A stretch of DNA of 64,000 bases from NCBI GenBank assembly GCA_034509425.1, contig JAVTVJ010000023.1, forward strand, positions 620,001 to 684,000. The letters are read 5' to 3'. Positions within the stretch are counted from its first letter, which is position 1, and every line of letters starts with the position of its first letter. The notes beneath the pieces were generated by a model, which worked only from the letters and a program-made list of their open reading frames with translations, did not search any database and was not told the origin of the DNA. Shown one piece after another: positions 24,653 through 36,893 of the stretch. The position numbers and the translations under genes were made by a program. This DNA is from Eopsaltria australis (Eukaryota; Chordata; Aves; Passeriformes; Petroicidae).

Positions 24653-26704
24653 TGTCTGTCTTATCAGCAATCTTTCCTCTTGCTGAGGGTCCTCAGCTCT
24701 GGCAGATTAGAGGTACCGCCCTGGCTGATTCCAGCTGCTCCCATGAGGTGGAAAGTTGCTAAGGATGCTGAGAGGGGTGAATCCCACTGCTTCCTGGGTT
24801 AAAACCATTTTGTGATCCTTGTGCTCTTGCATATCTTGTGTGTCCTACTTCTCTGATCTTGGAGGTATTGTCAGGAGCTTGACTCCTGGATGGAAGTTTG
24901 TGCTTGAAGCAATCTGGCAGGGAGGGCACACTATGGGTGTGCTGTTTGAAAGTGGCACCAGTGGAAAAATGAGCCTGCTCTGTTATTGTAGTTACTAGTT
25001 GCTATTGAATAGCCTGGAGACTGATGCTGAAGGTGTGAAGAGTCCTGACTTGGTGAGTAATTCAGTAAAAACCAGTGAGGCTGATCACATGAGGGAAAGT
25101 TGGCTTCTCTATATGCCCACTTCTGTTGGGTGCAAAGTGTTTTTAAAACATTTTTATTAAATGTGATTATCAAGAACAAGGGTTAACCAGGGTAACTAGC
25201 ACTGCTAAGCTATAGTCTGTGTCTCACCAGCCAGACTGCAAGTGGGCAGCCAAAGAAACAGATCTGTTTTCTGTTCTTGTTACATTTCTGGATATATTTT
25301 AAGGTTTCTCAGAAAGATCAGAACAATGAAACACCCTTTGACAATAGCAATCTCTTTTCTTCATGGTGCAGCCTGAGGAAGCATTCAGACCCTTTCCTTC
25401 TGGGATTGCTCATTTCCTCTTTTTCTTTTCCCCTCCTGAAATAAAAACAATACTCTCCCAAAAGCACAACTTCTGCAGTGCTGTGGCAGAGCCAGCCTCT
25501 GTCACTCCATCAGACAGGCATCAGATGAGACATTGTCTTCTGTTTTCCCCTTCTAAGCTGCAACTCAGGGAAAAAAAATCACAGCAAAAAACCCCCACCA
25601 AAACCAAAACAAAAAAAACTCAAAAAAACCCTTTTCATATATTGTTTTAGTGCTGTCAAAAATAGTAATAGTAATGCCCACCCTGAATTTCTCTCAGTCC
25701 TTTTGCCAAGATTTCCATCCTTTATGTGCTCGGAGGAGAATGAGGCATGTGGGAAAGAAATCACATGCAGTGAAATGAAATATCATTAAATCAGTTGGAG
25801 CCACAGTCCTTGGGTGTCCTGAAGTCTGAGGCTGTAGCCCCAAGCCTGGTGCAAGTGTGAGAGGAGCCTGTGATTAAAGAGACTATCACAAAACTCCTGT
25901 GTCCCTACCTACACAGCCCTGAAGCTCACTGTGAGAGCCTGAAGTCTGTGGAACTCTGCCTCTGTTTTCATGCCTGTCCCTTTTCATTACATGATTCCTG
26001 ACTCCATATGTCTTTCACTGTATCTTGAGTCCTTGCTGGTTTTCTTGAAGCTCAGATTCCATAGTTACCTGAATTGTGGTGGCTTCTAAGTAGTTTGGGG
26101 GCTGAGAAGTTGAAGGATATGTGTACTCCCCCATGAATAGTGCTGCCTCTCTGAAAACTTTCTGATATGAAAAGGTCTCCCAAAGTGGACAGATAACTCT
26201 GAGCAGATGGACCCAGATAGTCCTGTCTGTCTTCTGCTTTCGAGTGAGTGATCTTGCCTGTGACTGATTTGATGAAGTTTGTCCTGGCAAGGTTGCCTTT
26301 ATTTGGACTGCTGCAGTCCCTAACGTTGGACTAGGCTCAAAAGTAGCAATCAGAGGGTTGAATCTCCACATGTGTGAAGTTTGCTTGCAATGCTTTTGAT
26401 AAGAGGCGGCTGCAGCAAGTGTTGCCAGCCTCTAAGACTGATGGTGGCTGCCTGCCTGTACCAGACAGATGTGGCTGGTGGGAGCATTTCCTTTGTCAGC
26501 GTGGCCTGATGATGGGCTGTGTTACCTCTTCTATTCACCCCAGGCCTTTCTTGTGAAGGTGGTAGAGAATGAAACACTTCTGCTACTTTTTTCACCACTG
26601 CAGCTGTGGGCCACCCTCTTCTGCTCCCCAGTGCAGCATCAGAATTATCTTGGTCCAAACTTTATTTTTATCTTATTAAGGACCACATCAGCCTGACCCA
26701 CCTT
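24653..26704. other. Non-coding DNA with an A-rich tract
   Basis: An A-rich, C-interrupted low-complexity tract lies at 25569-25631. No gene is recognised; the 118-codon minus-strand frame at 26015-26371 lacks any known domain. Confidence 0.5.
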
Positions 26705-27030
26705 GATCCCCAGGGGTGGCCTTGTCACAGCCTTTCAGTACTTGAAGGGGACTTAAAGACAGAGAGACTTTTTGCCAAGGCCTGTAGTGGCAGGACAAGA
26801 TGTAATGGTTTTAAACTGAAATATTTAGACTAGGCATAAGAGAGAATTTTTTATGATCAGTGTAGTGAGACATTGGAATAAATTGCCCAGAGAAGCTGTG
26901 CATGCCCCATCACTGTTCAAGGTTATGGTGGAGAGGGCCTTAGGCAGCCTGATCTAATGAAAAATATTTGGGGGACATCGACTAGGTGATCTTTGAAGGT
27001 CCCTTCCAACCCAAACCATTTTGTGATATT
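26705..27030 (+). mobile_element. CR1 LINE fragment, 3' part
   Basis: A sense-orientation CR1 3' region. Landmarks in order are 'cctttcagtacttgaagggg', 'gccaaggcctgtagtggcag', 'ttgcccagagaagctgtg', 'gatctttgaaggtcccttcc' and 'aacccaaaccatt'. The terminal octamers are decayed to 'ttgtgatatt'. It covers the end of the old ORF2 and the 3' UTR. It is 5' truncated and inactive. Confidence 0.93.
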
Positions 27031-28304
27031 AAAATTTCAGAATTCTGTTCAAACTCAGACTTGTTTCTTTTTGCAAAACTTTTCTGCTGTTTGAAAACTA
27101 CTTTTCTTTTGTAGGGTTAGAGAGGGCTGCAGGATGCTGTTAGTACCCTGAGTGAGAAGGTATTACCCTTGTATCCATGCCTGTTGGACGTGGAATTGCC
27201 TTATAAAGCCCTCCTCAGCCTTGTTGGTCCTGGTAGATTAGTGCAGAGCTGCATTTCTGTGTCTGCTGGCCAAAGCAGCCCAAGCTAGAGAATGCTGGAT
27301 AGGGAGGGAGGCTGGCCAGATGCCTGGTCCCTTGTTTCAGGGCCTTTCTGGCCCATTTCCTAGTACAGTTTTCTGAAGAACATCAGAGTGCCTCCATCCC
27401 AGCTGTATGTCATCAACATTACAGCAGCACTGGTGGATGTGGAGAGAGATCAGGCCTTTTCCTGAACACTTGGCCTGGTGCTGGTGGAGCAAGAGTGAGG
27501 TCAACACCCTTTTCTGCTCTGAAGGAGTGGCTATCAAGGGGCAATCACTTCATTTAGGGTTTTTTTCCACTGGTGACAATGAGCCTGATTTGCATTGTGG
27601 AGAAGTTGACATGTAGATGGTGTCTGGCTTGTGTGATAAGAAAACTCATCTGTGCTCCAGCCCCTGTGGGATGTGCAATGAGGGCAAGAAGTTTTCTTGG
27701 ACATTAGGCATGGGGAAGGAACACTGATCACAGAAATGTGGTGGGAAGAGGTAGGGAAATATCCGTCTGATGGTGTGTTTAAACAGAGACTGAGCATGCA
27801 GGAAATTGGTGGTCAGAGGTGAAAATTTACTCTCCCAGACTGTTCTCCATCTTCATCTTGCCTGGCCATGTGAGAGGAAGATCCAGCCTTCCCAATGCCC
27901 AGGCACCAGTAATGCTTGGTGTATTTTCAACAGTGAGGAAGGCAGTTTTATTCTCAGTCTAATGGCTTGTTCATGCTAGTATTTAATGGATAAATAATTG
28001 TTGGTGTCTAATGAGGCTTTTAGGATTGCTCTGGAAACTTTAAAACTTACAGTAGGAAAAGGCAAGGCCACAAATTAAACACCTTGACGGCTTGGTGTGC
28101 CTCCAAGGCAAGACAGGCCAGGTGCTTTTTGTTTGTGAGTTAACTAAATCTTCTAGCTTTACTTGAAAGTTGTAATTTTTCTTCCCATTTCTTCCTCTAG
28201 TCCTGAATTTCCAGCAGATCTCCAGCTGAGGTGTTCAAGCACATTCAATAAATCTGTCAAGAGGAACTCACAGTTAGAGATCATTGATTATTCATGGCAG
28301 TAGA
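27031..28304. other. Non-coding DNA, nothing recognised
   Basis: No gene, RNA or confident repeat is visible. Confidence 0.5.
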
Positions 28305-28360
28305 GAATAAATACCAATAGCACTATTTTGCAGATGAAGAAAGTGAGGCACAGATTGTAC
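28305..28360 (-). mobile_element. Possible MIR-like SINE tail remnant
   Basis: 'ttttgcagatgaagaaagtg' followed by 'aggcacag' matches the complement of the MIR 3' region ('...ctgtgcctcagtttccccatctgtaaaa'). Upstream bases are compatible with the A/T-rich end. The rest of the element is not recognisable. Confidence 0.45.
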
Positions 28361-29177
28361 CATCAGCAGTGGAATTCTGTTTTCCTTGACTGTTCCAGAG
28401 ACCTTAATCTCATCTAAGTTGTTCCTTTGGACTTCTAGGAGATGCACCATCTGACTTGCATTACAACTACTTTTAGAGATCACTGGCACCCCATCCATGG
28501 TTGCTGCTTCCTTCTGTCTGTCTTTTTAGGACACGTTTTTCAGGAAACTTCCTATTAGGGTTGTGAGGTGTGAAGCTGGAATACCATCCTCTGTCAGTGT
28601 CCTTACAAGGAATGTCTGTGCAGGATTAGCCTTGAAGTTGCTCTCTTACCCTGAGGAACACCAGGTAAAACTCCCTGTACTGCTTTGATGGAGCTGAACA
28701 AGCCCAAGGAGCCACCTGGCCTCAGTGGTTTGAGATGAGTGCATTTGTGTTTTCTGTTTTTTACTTTCCATCCTACTCATTGTTTTGATGTATGTGCCAT
28801 CCCCTATTTTTAGAAATGCTGTCCTTGTTTAAAGAACAGAATGACATTCATTCACTCTGAAACAACCTGGGGATTTGTTTTCTTGGGGGTTATAAAGCAG
28901 AGGTGTAACTGCTGCAATTAGGAGGTGATGGGCTAATCTCATTAGCCAGTGGGAGGGAACACTGGGGTCAGTGGGCTGGATAATGAAATGTGAAGATGAA
29001 TTTTGATGTGCCAGATGGCCTGGCATAGTGGTTCCACTAATTTGGGAGGAAGGAGAGCCAATAGTGGCTTTGAACAACAAAAGCTGTAGCAAGAGGTGGC
29101 ATGTGATTTCTCCGAGGAAAATAACTGTGATTTCTGAGCTGAGTGGAGACTTGTAGGATCCAGCCAGGCCTGCTGTA

Positions 29178-29198
29178 TTTTTTTTTTTTTTTTTTTTT
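29178..29198. repeat. Poly-T homopolymer
   Basis: A run of about 21 T residues follows 'tgctgta'. It could be the reverse-strand tail of a retroposed sequence, but I saw no recognisable insert next to it. Confidence 0.9.
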
Positions 29199-32100
29199 GG
29201 CCTCTTAGACCAGTTTTGGGCAGTAAGAGACAATCCTCCAGCAGAAGTTAATGAGACACTGGTATTATATGGATGTGCTTGGATGATCAGTGGCTAAACA
29301 AGAAAAAATAATCCTGATATCTCGTTCTTTTAGAAGAGGCTGATAATTTAAATATCTCTGTAGGGAAAGTTGTGTTTATGATGTCCCCTTACCCACAAAT
29401 ATATGAAAGTTTAGATTCAGAAATCCCAATAATTGTTTTTAGGATGAGATTGTAGGCTGTTTCAGCACAATGCTTTGGGCTCAATTCTTCATTATCTGAG
29501 ATCAGTCTTTTCATCCTTATGGAAGTAAGTAAGAGAGAGAGATTTGGGGAATTAAAGGATAAAGAGGAAAAAACCTGTAGTTTTCAAGAGTGACCTCTGG
29601 GACAGGAACATCTCTGCTTTGGCTTTGCCCAACCTGATAATGTCACCAGATTTTGCTTTCACAAAGGACCCAGTGGCTCCTTTAATTTCCACTCATTTGT
29701 GTTCTTGGTACACACTGATGCATCAGCACATGCTGAGGCACTTTCCATCCTGAGTCTCTCTGCAGGGCTGTGGCCCAAGAGATACCCACAGGTAAGTGGG
29801 GAGAAGTTGGATGGTGTCCTTCTCCTTTCCCCTTTGCTCCACGCTCGACACAAACACTCATTCCTTACCTCTGTCACCTACCTCACCATTATTTTTCCAG
29901 GAAAAAAACCCCAATAAGCAGTGTTTGCCAAGCTTGGCTGTATTGCCTAAAACAAAAGCTGAGGAAATCCAATTGCACACTCTGGCCACTTCACCTGACA
30001 GCACCCCAGTGCTCTTTTCTTTTAGTGAGCATCCAGTGCAGGAAAAAGCTTGTTCTGGGCTCTGAGCCATTACGCCAGCTCTACTGAGGAGTGCCCAAAC
30101 TTGGAACAGTCTGATAAGAGCTCTTAGTCTCTAAAGCAGTGGCCAGGCTTCATCTGGCCGTGAAATAATGAAAAGTATATTTATGATAAGAAGTGTTATT
30201 GAAAAATGTACTTGTAACTGGGACACAGCCAGTCAGCACCTGTATTTCCTGGCAGAGGGGAAAGGAGGAACATTTTCGTAGTGGTTTAGTGTGTTTAATA
30301 TAATGAAAGCACTCAGGGCTGGATCCTCAGCAAATGGACAGCAATGTGGGTCTGATGGCAGCGATGCTGCAGTGATAATGATCTGTGTACAACCTGAGAG
30401 TGCCTCAGGTTAAACATAGCTGCATCCTTTCCATCCCCAAAGAGCAGTAAGGGCTGTAGTTTCTTAGCTCCCATCTTGAGTCCTATTTACATTACCATGG
30501 GTAAAAATCAACATATTTTTTTGCCTATAAATGCCATGCACACAGCAGCACTTTGACGCAATACAAACAGCTGAGCCATTTTCAACCTAATGCCTTCCTA
30601 AGAGCAGGCCTTGGGTTGGACGTAGAATTTAATGTAGAAAACGTTAATTTGGCATGAGATTTCTTCCTTCTGCAGAGGGTGTGGGTTTTGCTGCTGTAAG
30701 GGGACATGACTGCCAGGCACTCCAGTGAGCAGAGGCACTCAACAGTGTCAGGGAAAGTCCCCATGAAGATGCAGCCGTGGGGAGGGCTGTTGTAAATCAG
30801 AGTGGCCCCAGATGTCATGCAGGGCAGAAGGGAGATTGATGGGGTGGGTGGGGAAGCTGAGGCAAGGAAAGTTCAAGCATCACCCTGACCCTCGAGAAGG
30901 GAAAATAGCCCCAGCCCTCAGCAAGGTTTGATTGAAGCCTGCTGTTCCCCTGAAGGGGAAAGGTCAGGCTCTGCTCCGTCAGGCGCCCTCAAACAAAAAC
31001 CTGTTTATACAGGACCCACCCCTGCACCTTGTGAGGTGGAGGGTAAATGGGCTTGGAGACATTCAATGCTGCTCTCTCTGGTAACGCTTGTGTCAATGAA
31101 CAGTGGAAATTCAGATGGGGCTGGTAGTAAAAGCCTGGAAGGAAGTGGTCAGGTTAAACCCCACATAAACATTAACTGGAGTTAGCCCCCAAGAGCACTC
31201 TTTTAGTGGTTCTAGTGCTGTTCAACACTGTGGGTCCCTCACAGAAGGGATGGGGTGTGTCTGGGGTGGTGGTGGTTGCCAGCACGTGCCTGAAGGAGAA
31301 CACCTCTGTGCCCAGCCCTTGCAGCCTGAACACAGTGCAAGGTGCTCCTCACCTGGGCACAGGAGGGTTCCCACACTTCTCTGCCAGCCCAGGGACCTGG
31401 AGTAAAGTTTTGCCAGCCCCACTGGTTCAGCTGGAAGTAAGATGTAAATATGCTGTGTGTCTGGGGGCCTGTGGTCAGGAGAGCAGACCTTTAGATGTGT
31501 CCTGAATTTCCTTCAGTGGAGGTCTCTGCCAGGAAAATTGACCTTCTCTGCTCCCAGACATCATCTTTCCTGAGTCCCCTCAATGTGTGGACAGGAAATA
31601 GCTTCTAACCACCTGAACTATTATTGTGACCTGTGGCAGTCTTACAGAGGGACTCTTTTGATCCCATGTCACCTGATGGGCACTTGTCCAAGTGTCATTT
31701 GATGCAAAATGCTTCTGCCACTTGTATGTACAGGACAGAAGTGTGGATATTGGGATTCAGATATGATTTTCATGTCTTGTCCTGCATCTGGTTTGTGCTC
31801 ATATTGTTAATAAAGCTGTTTGGAATAAGCAACCTGTTTGATTTGCCCTAGCCAAAGGTTGGACACCTCTTCAGCTAATGACAGTAAGAACTGGCAATTT
31901 CTGGAATGAATTGGATGTTTCTATCAAAGGAGAGGAAGCAGAAAAATAGCTTCAACCATCTGATTTTAATGTACCACCCTACATCTGCTGGAGCTGCTTT
32001 CCAAACTCTCCTCTTCCTTTCTGTCCTTAGAAGAAGCTGAGCAAGTACAGCTCAGCCAAGTGTGGGCAGTCTGGCACCTCTGCTCTAGTCCTGCATGGCT

Positions 32101-34103
32101 TTTAACTGTTTGAAAGTTACCTGTATAGAATACATTGATTAATGGCCCAGTAAATTAATTGGCAGCCTCTGTAGCTTGCTTTGCAGCTGATGGCTCTCAG
32201 GGAGCTGTTGGAGTGGAAAAGAATAACAAACTGCCAACTTACCAGGCTGTGGTGGTGCCCACTGTACAGCAGGGTTTTCCTCACAGGAAAGAAAACAAAG
32301 GCTGAGGAATGCTGCTGCCAGAGACTGACTCACGAGTAGGGTGAGGGAAAGGAGTTTTTAAAAGTCTAAAACCAGGGGGAAAACCTAAAACGTTTAGTTC
32401 AAACACACTGTTGACACTCTTCAGATAGTGGAGTTTTTTTGCCACAGGATTGTAGCTGAAAACTCACCTGGATTTATTTTTTACAGAGTTTGATTCTGTG
32501 GTGCTGTGTTGAAGGGAAGATCAAATCCTACCAAATCTGAGGCTGTGAAGTTTTCCCTCCTGCTCTTTCTTTCCAAGGCAGCAGAGATGTAACTAGAGAG
32601 GGAAGTACAGATTGTATCTCTGCCTGTACCTCAGCTGCTGCTGAGGTACGGGTTTTCCCCAGCTCTTCAGAGTCATTTTCTGATCAGGAAGCAGAGCAGG
32701 GACTGGGAAATATGACCTTAGAATACTGTCGATGTGAGCCAAACAAACTGCTGATATTAAATACCAAAACCAAAAAGTTTCTGTTTTCCTGTGACAAACA
32801 GATATTCTCATCTGTATGGGGAGCAAAAGGTGCCATCAAGAAAGAAAAAAATGAGACTTGTCGACAACAAATGAAATAAAAGATATTAAATAATTTTAAA
32901 ATGTTACAGGGAACATCCTTTTGTTGTCTGCCCCATGCATTCATTCAGGTCTTTAGTGTGAGCCCCATTGCTTTGTTTCTCCAATTTTGTATAAAAGTCT
33001 ATTGAGGCTTATTTGAGTTGTCTAGATATTACAGGAAATAAAGCAAAATTTCCTTGCTCTGCCCTGGTCTGATGTGATCTCTTGTGTGAAAATACTGCTT
33101 TGCAATGATGCCTCCTTACCTGGGGGACCAGACTTTAGCTTCTTCCATGTTCAGTTTTGTTATTGTTGCTTTAATGGGCAACAAGGAGTGAGATGCAGCT
33201 CCAGAAATCAGTTCCTCCAAACAGACTTTGAAGCACTGAGTCTTAAGTTGGATCTTAACCAAGGAGGATCTTAGCTCTTGCTCAAATTCCTGGCTTCTTG
33301 GTTGTGTTTTGGTGGGAAGTAAGGATTCCAAGAAGGATTGGAGAGCCAAATATTGTATTGAATCTAGGTCTTAAAGTCACGGGATGGTTTGGCTTTGGAA
33401 AAGGAATGGAACAAAACTTTGCTGTGGGAGTCTAATCTTACCAAAAAGGAAATCTGACTTTAGGGCTTTTGCGATTCAAAATGCTGAGCATTGTAATACA
33501 AGAATTTCCTCTGCATGTTCAAAGTTGTTAAAAGTGAGTTTGATTGGTTTAATTTTATATTAATTCAGAAGTGTGGTCTTGTTCTGCAGTTGGAATGGGG
33601 GGAAATACGTACAGGAGTTGTGGAAGGGATCACAGCAAAGAGCAGATTTCCAGCTGTTTCCTGGCCCCATGGCTTTTCCACCACTCTGTGGCTTGCTGTC
33701 CCTCTGCCTGCATGAGAGAAGGCCTGTGCATAGGGGTGTAAGAATAGTCTGACCACAATAAAATGGAGCACATAGTTTGGGGGTAAGAGCTAGAGATAGT
33801 GGGGAAAGTCTGCTTTTGTGATGGGTGCTGTGGGTTACTCTAAGGCTGGTGGAAGATCAGGAATATTTTGCCTGAAAGACCTTGCTTTGACTTTCTGCAC
33901 GCATTGTACATCCAAGGTGGTTGATCAATAGGATTCATTATAGGAAATTAATGCCTCAGCCAGCAGATCTTTATTTAAACACTGTCGTGCCTCACACCAG
34001 TTTATGTGGAGACAGACTGGCAGCCCTCGTGTTTTGCCTTGTCTTTGCATAATGAGACACCGAAATATTGCTTGTCTTGGCTAAACAACAGAAATGGGCT
34101 GTG

Positions 34104-34118
34104 ATGAATTGTATTCAT
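34104..34118. promoter_or_regulatory. Perfect inverted repeat ATGAAT-TGT-ATTCAT
   Basis: Six-base arms (34104-34109, 34113-34118) flank a three-base spacer. The half-sites resemble POU-domain half-sites. An octamer-like 'tttgcataat' lies near 34044, about 60 bp upstream. This could be part of a conserved element at 33.95-34.3 kb, but motif evidence alone is weak. Confidence 0.2.
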
Positions 34119-35039
34119 GCCTGTTTCTGATTGTTTTAAGGTGCCTATTTCAAGTGGCCAGGAAGAAAGATGAGTGTTTACATTTTCTTTAAATGCTGAC
34201 GCAGGCTCTTTGCCTCTGAGTAGTCCAGATTAACGCATAGCCAAGAGTTCTGGCATTGGGCCACAAGGACAGATTATTCACCCTACTTTGAAAGGGTGTT
34301 GGGTTTCTGTATCTGACCTTTTGGGTGGATAAATGGGAGGATTAGCTGCTAAGGAAGCAATTATCCCCTCTCTATAATTAATATCTCCTTCTTATTCTCT
34401 GGTGTGACTTGACCTGGAACTCTGGGAACCTGTTGGTGTTGCCAGTTTTGTGTAATTACCACCTTTAGAATGAGAGCTGAAGTTCCCGACCCTTCGAAGT
34501 CAGTGCAGTGGAAGTGGAGAGGAAAAACACAAAGGTGAGGTTATTGAATCCAGCTCCAGTGACCAAAACAATGGAGATTGGGATGATTAAAGACTGTAGT
34601 TTTTTTCCTGGGGTAACTCTCTACCCTTTAATGCCACTGTGTCTTTTGACATGAAGATGAAATATGCCTGCTATTCTTGTGAAACAAAGCCCGCCCTGTC
34701 AATAAAGCAAACAGGTGCCTAATGCCTCTGCACATGCCTTTGGGAAGGTTGCCTTTCCCATCAATCCTGCTGTGTTTTCAGCTGTCACTGCTCAAAATGC
34801 CCTCTTGATCAAGTGCAGCTAGAGATTGTCATTCTGCACTATCGTTTCCCATTTGTAGATCTAGCCAGAAGCTGATACCATCTGACAGTTCTAGGAGGAG
34901 GATATGTTCTTTTTACTCTACTTTTACAAGCAGTCCTGGATTCCTCATTTATCCCTCTCAGTTTCAAGGTATTTATGCTGCCCATTACCATTATAAAGGA
35001 GATTGAGAGTCAAATAATATTTAATGATTTTCTGGAAAT

Positions 35040-35160
35040 CTTAAATTTTGGTGTATATCTGATTTTAAAAAATATATTTAATATGTATAAAGATATCAAT
35101 ATATAAATATAATTACATATATTATAAATAAATAAATAATTTCTATAATTTTATAAAGAA
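35040..35160. repeat. AT-rich low-complexity tract
   Basis: Almost pure A/T sequence with 'atatatttaatatg', 'atatattataaataaataaa' and related runs. It could be easily unwound DNA or a scaffold-attachment-like region. No coding content is seen. Confidence 0.85.
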
Positions 35161-36683
35161 CAGAGCAGTCGTTCAGCCAAATCAAATTGGAATTTCCTAT
35201 TTGGAAACATTTCTTGTTTTCACAAAAATCACTTTTGAAACAAAAAGCCAAATGAGCATAAACTTTTAAAACATATACATACAAAGTTAATATTTAACTT
35301 ATTTTTGAACTTCCAAAAAGGATTAACTGGTACTTTTAAAATGTGCTTGTAAGTTAGAGATTTATGGCAGACTCTTATTTGATGCTACTGCTGAAGAAGC
35401 AGCATTACTGGAAGTTAGTTATTTTCCCCCTGCACTGTATTTTGAGATAAAAGAAAATCTGAGTTAATAAATTAAGGACAATTAAACCTTTTATAAATAT
35501 GTGCTATCTGAATACCAAGGGTTATCAAGGGGATTTCAGCTGAGTGAAGACTCAGTGGGGAAATTTTTCTGGGAACGATGAGGCTTGAGCAGGTAAGGTC
35601 AGACTTTGTACAGCACAGAGGTAAATGGGAAAATCACACAAAAACATGGTGAAATTATGCACTGCATCCCAGCTGTGGGATTATCTTCTGCCTGCCACAC
35701 ACTGAAAGCAAATACAAGCAAAAAGGGTGACGAAATTACAGTGCTGAAAATCAGCATTTACTCAGAGGAGACCTCTGACATTGTCTCCTGGGACCATATT
35801 TAAGGAAGAGCTAATCTGTGAAATGGTCTTCTGCAGAGAATTAATTCAGGAAATAATCTGTTTACCAAGCCTTGAGTGAACAGAAATTTTCATTGAATAG
35901 TCAAAAATAATGCAGAAATTTGCTATATGTGTACTAAGATTTTTCTCCTACTGAGCAGGGGAGGCTGAATTCCCAGAGAAAACACCTTCCATGCTTACTG
36001 CAGACATTAGAAAATGTCACTTTATTGAGAGAAGAGGGTGTCAACTGCTGCTAATAGTGTGGAGTCATTCTCAGAGTAGTGGGTTCCCCCTGGCTGGGGT
36101 GGGCTGTTTGTCTGAGTTCAGTGGGAGTCTGATTGAATTGGCCTGACTTAACCCTGTGCATCACAGGAGCCCAGGGACTGTTATATTACCCTTGAGGCAA
36201 ATTGAACTGGGAGACAAACACTGACAGTGCAGATTCAGAAGAAGAAAAACATGTGAGGAATGCAAAAGCTGAACATCCAGTATGCTCTTTAGTTGGTGCT
36301 GCCTCTTACTAAACCGTGGAAGTCACCCTGTGTTGTAAAAGATTTTGTCTTGGTTTTGAGAATCCACATAGACCAGCATGTATGGAAGCTTTAATTAGAT
36401 CTCTGTTCTCTTCTGTTACACTTACTAATTCAAATCAAATAATAAATTCAAATAGTAGAGCAGCACAAATCCTTTTCAATTAATGAATCATCATTAAGTA
36501 GTAGCAGTGATAGTTTATAGTAGTCATAATATCTTAGTTGCTGTGTAGAACTTGCATGTCTTGTGCCAACACCTGCTTTTTAATATCAGGACTTTTTAAT
36601 ATGCAGGATGTGCATCTACCTTGACATGCTCAGTTCAGGAGCATGCTGATTTTTCTGCATCTCAGCTGATATTCCATAGAGCT

Positions 36684-36893
36684 ATAGAATCACAGAATGG
36701 TTTGGGTTGAAAGGGACATTAAAGATCATTTAGTTCCAAGCCCTCTGTCAAGGGCAGGGACACCTTCCCCTAGAAGAGGTTGCTCAGAGTCCCTTCCAGC
36801 TTGGCCTTGAACACTGCCAGGGATGAGGCATCCATAGCTTCTCTGAGCAACCTGTGCCAGGGCCTCACCACCCTCACAGGGAAGATTTTTTGT
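36684..36893 (-). mobile_element. CR1 LINE fragment, 3' end, antisense
   Basis: The complement of the CR1 3' end. It starts with 'atagaatcacagaatggttt', followed by 'gggacaccttcccctaga', 'ggccttgaacactgccaggg', 'cttctctgagcaacctgtgc' and 'gccagggcctcaccaccctc'. It is well preserved (roughly 85-90% by eye against the remembered consensus), so it is one of the younger copies here. 5' truncated. Confidence 0.95.

Larger units (their letters stand above)
28361..36683. other. Long non-coding stretch, no gene recognised
   Basis: Contents seen are a poly-T run at 29178-29198, a TATA-like 'gcctataaatgcc' near 30523 without other promoter support, two small inverted repeats (34104-34118 and 34741-34760) and an AT-rich tract at 35040-35160. 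Frames reach 134 codons at most and have no recognisable domain. The region 33.95-34.5 kb looks motif-rich and could include conserved non-coding sequence. Confidence 0.5.

Noticed and set aside
24338..24762. Frames with long Ser/Leu/Thr/His and Ile/Tyr/Leu/Ser repeats
   Set aside because: Translation of the tetranucleotide microsatellite, not a protein repeat.
30515..30540. TATA-like 'gcctataaatgcc'
   Set aside because: No CpG enrichment, initiator or following exon, so the motif alone is not a promoter.
34741..34760. Inverted repeat TGGGAA...TTCCCA
   Set aside because: Only six-base perfect arms; expected by chance at this length.
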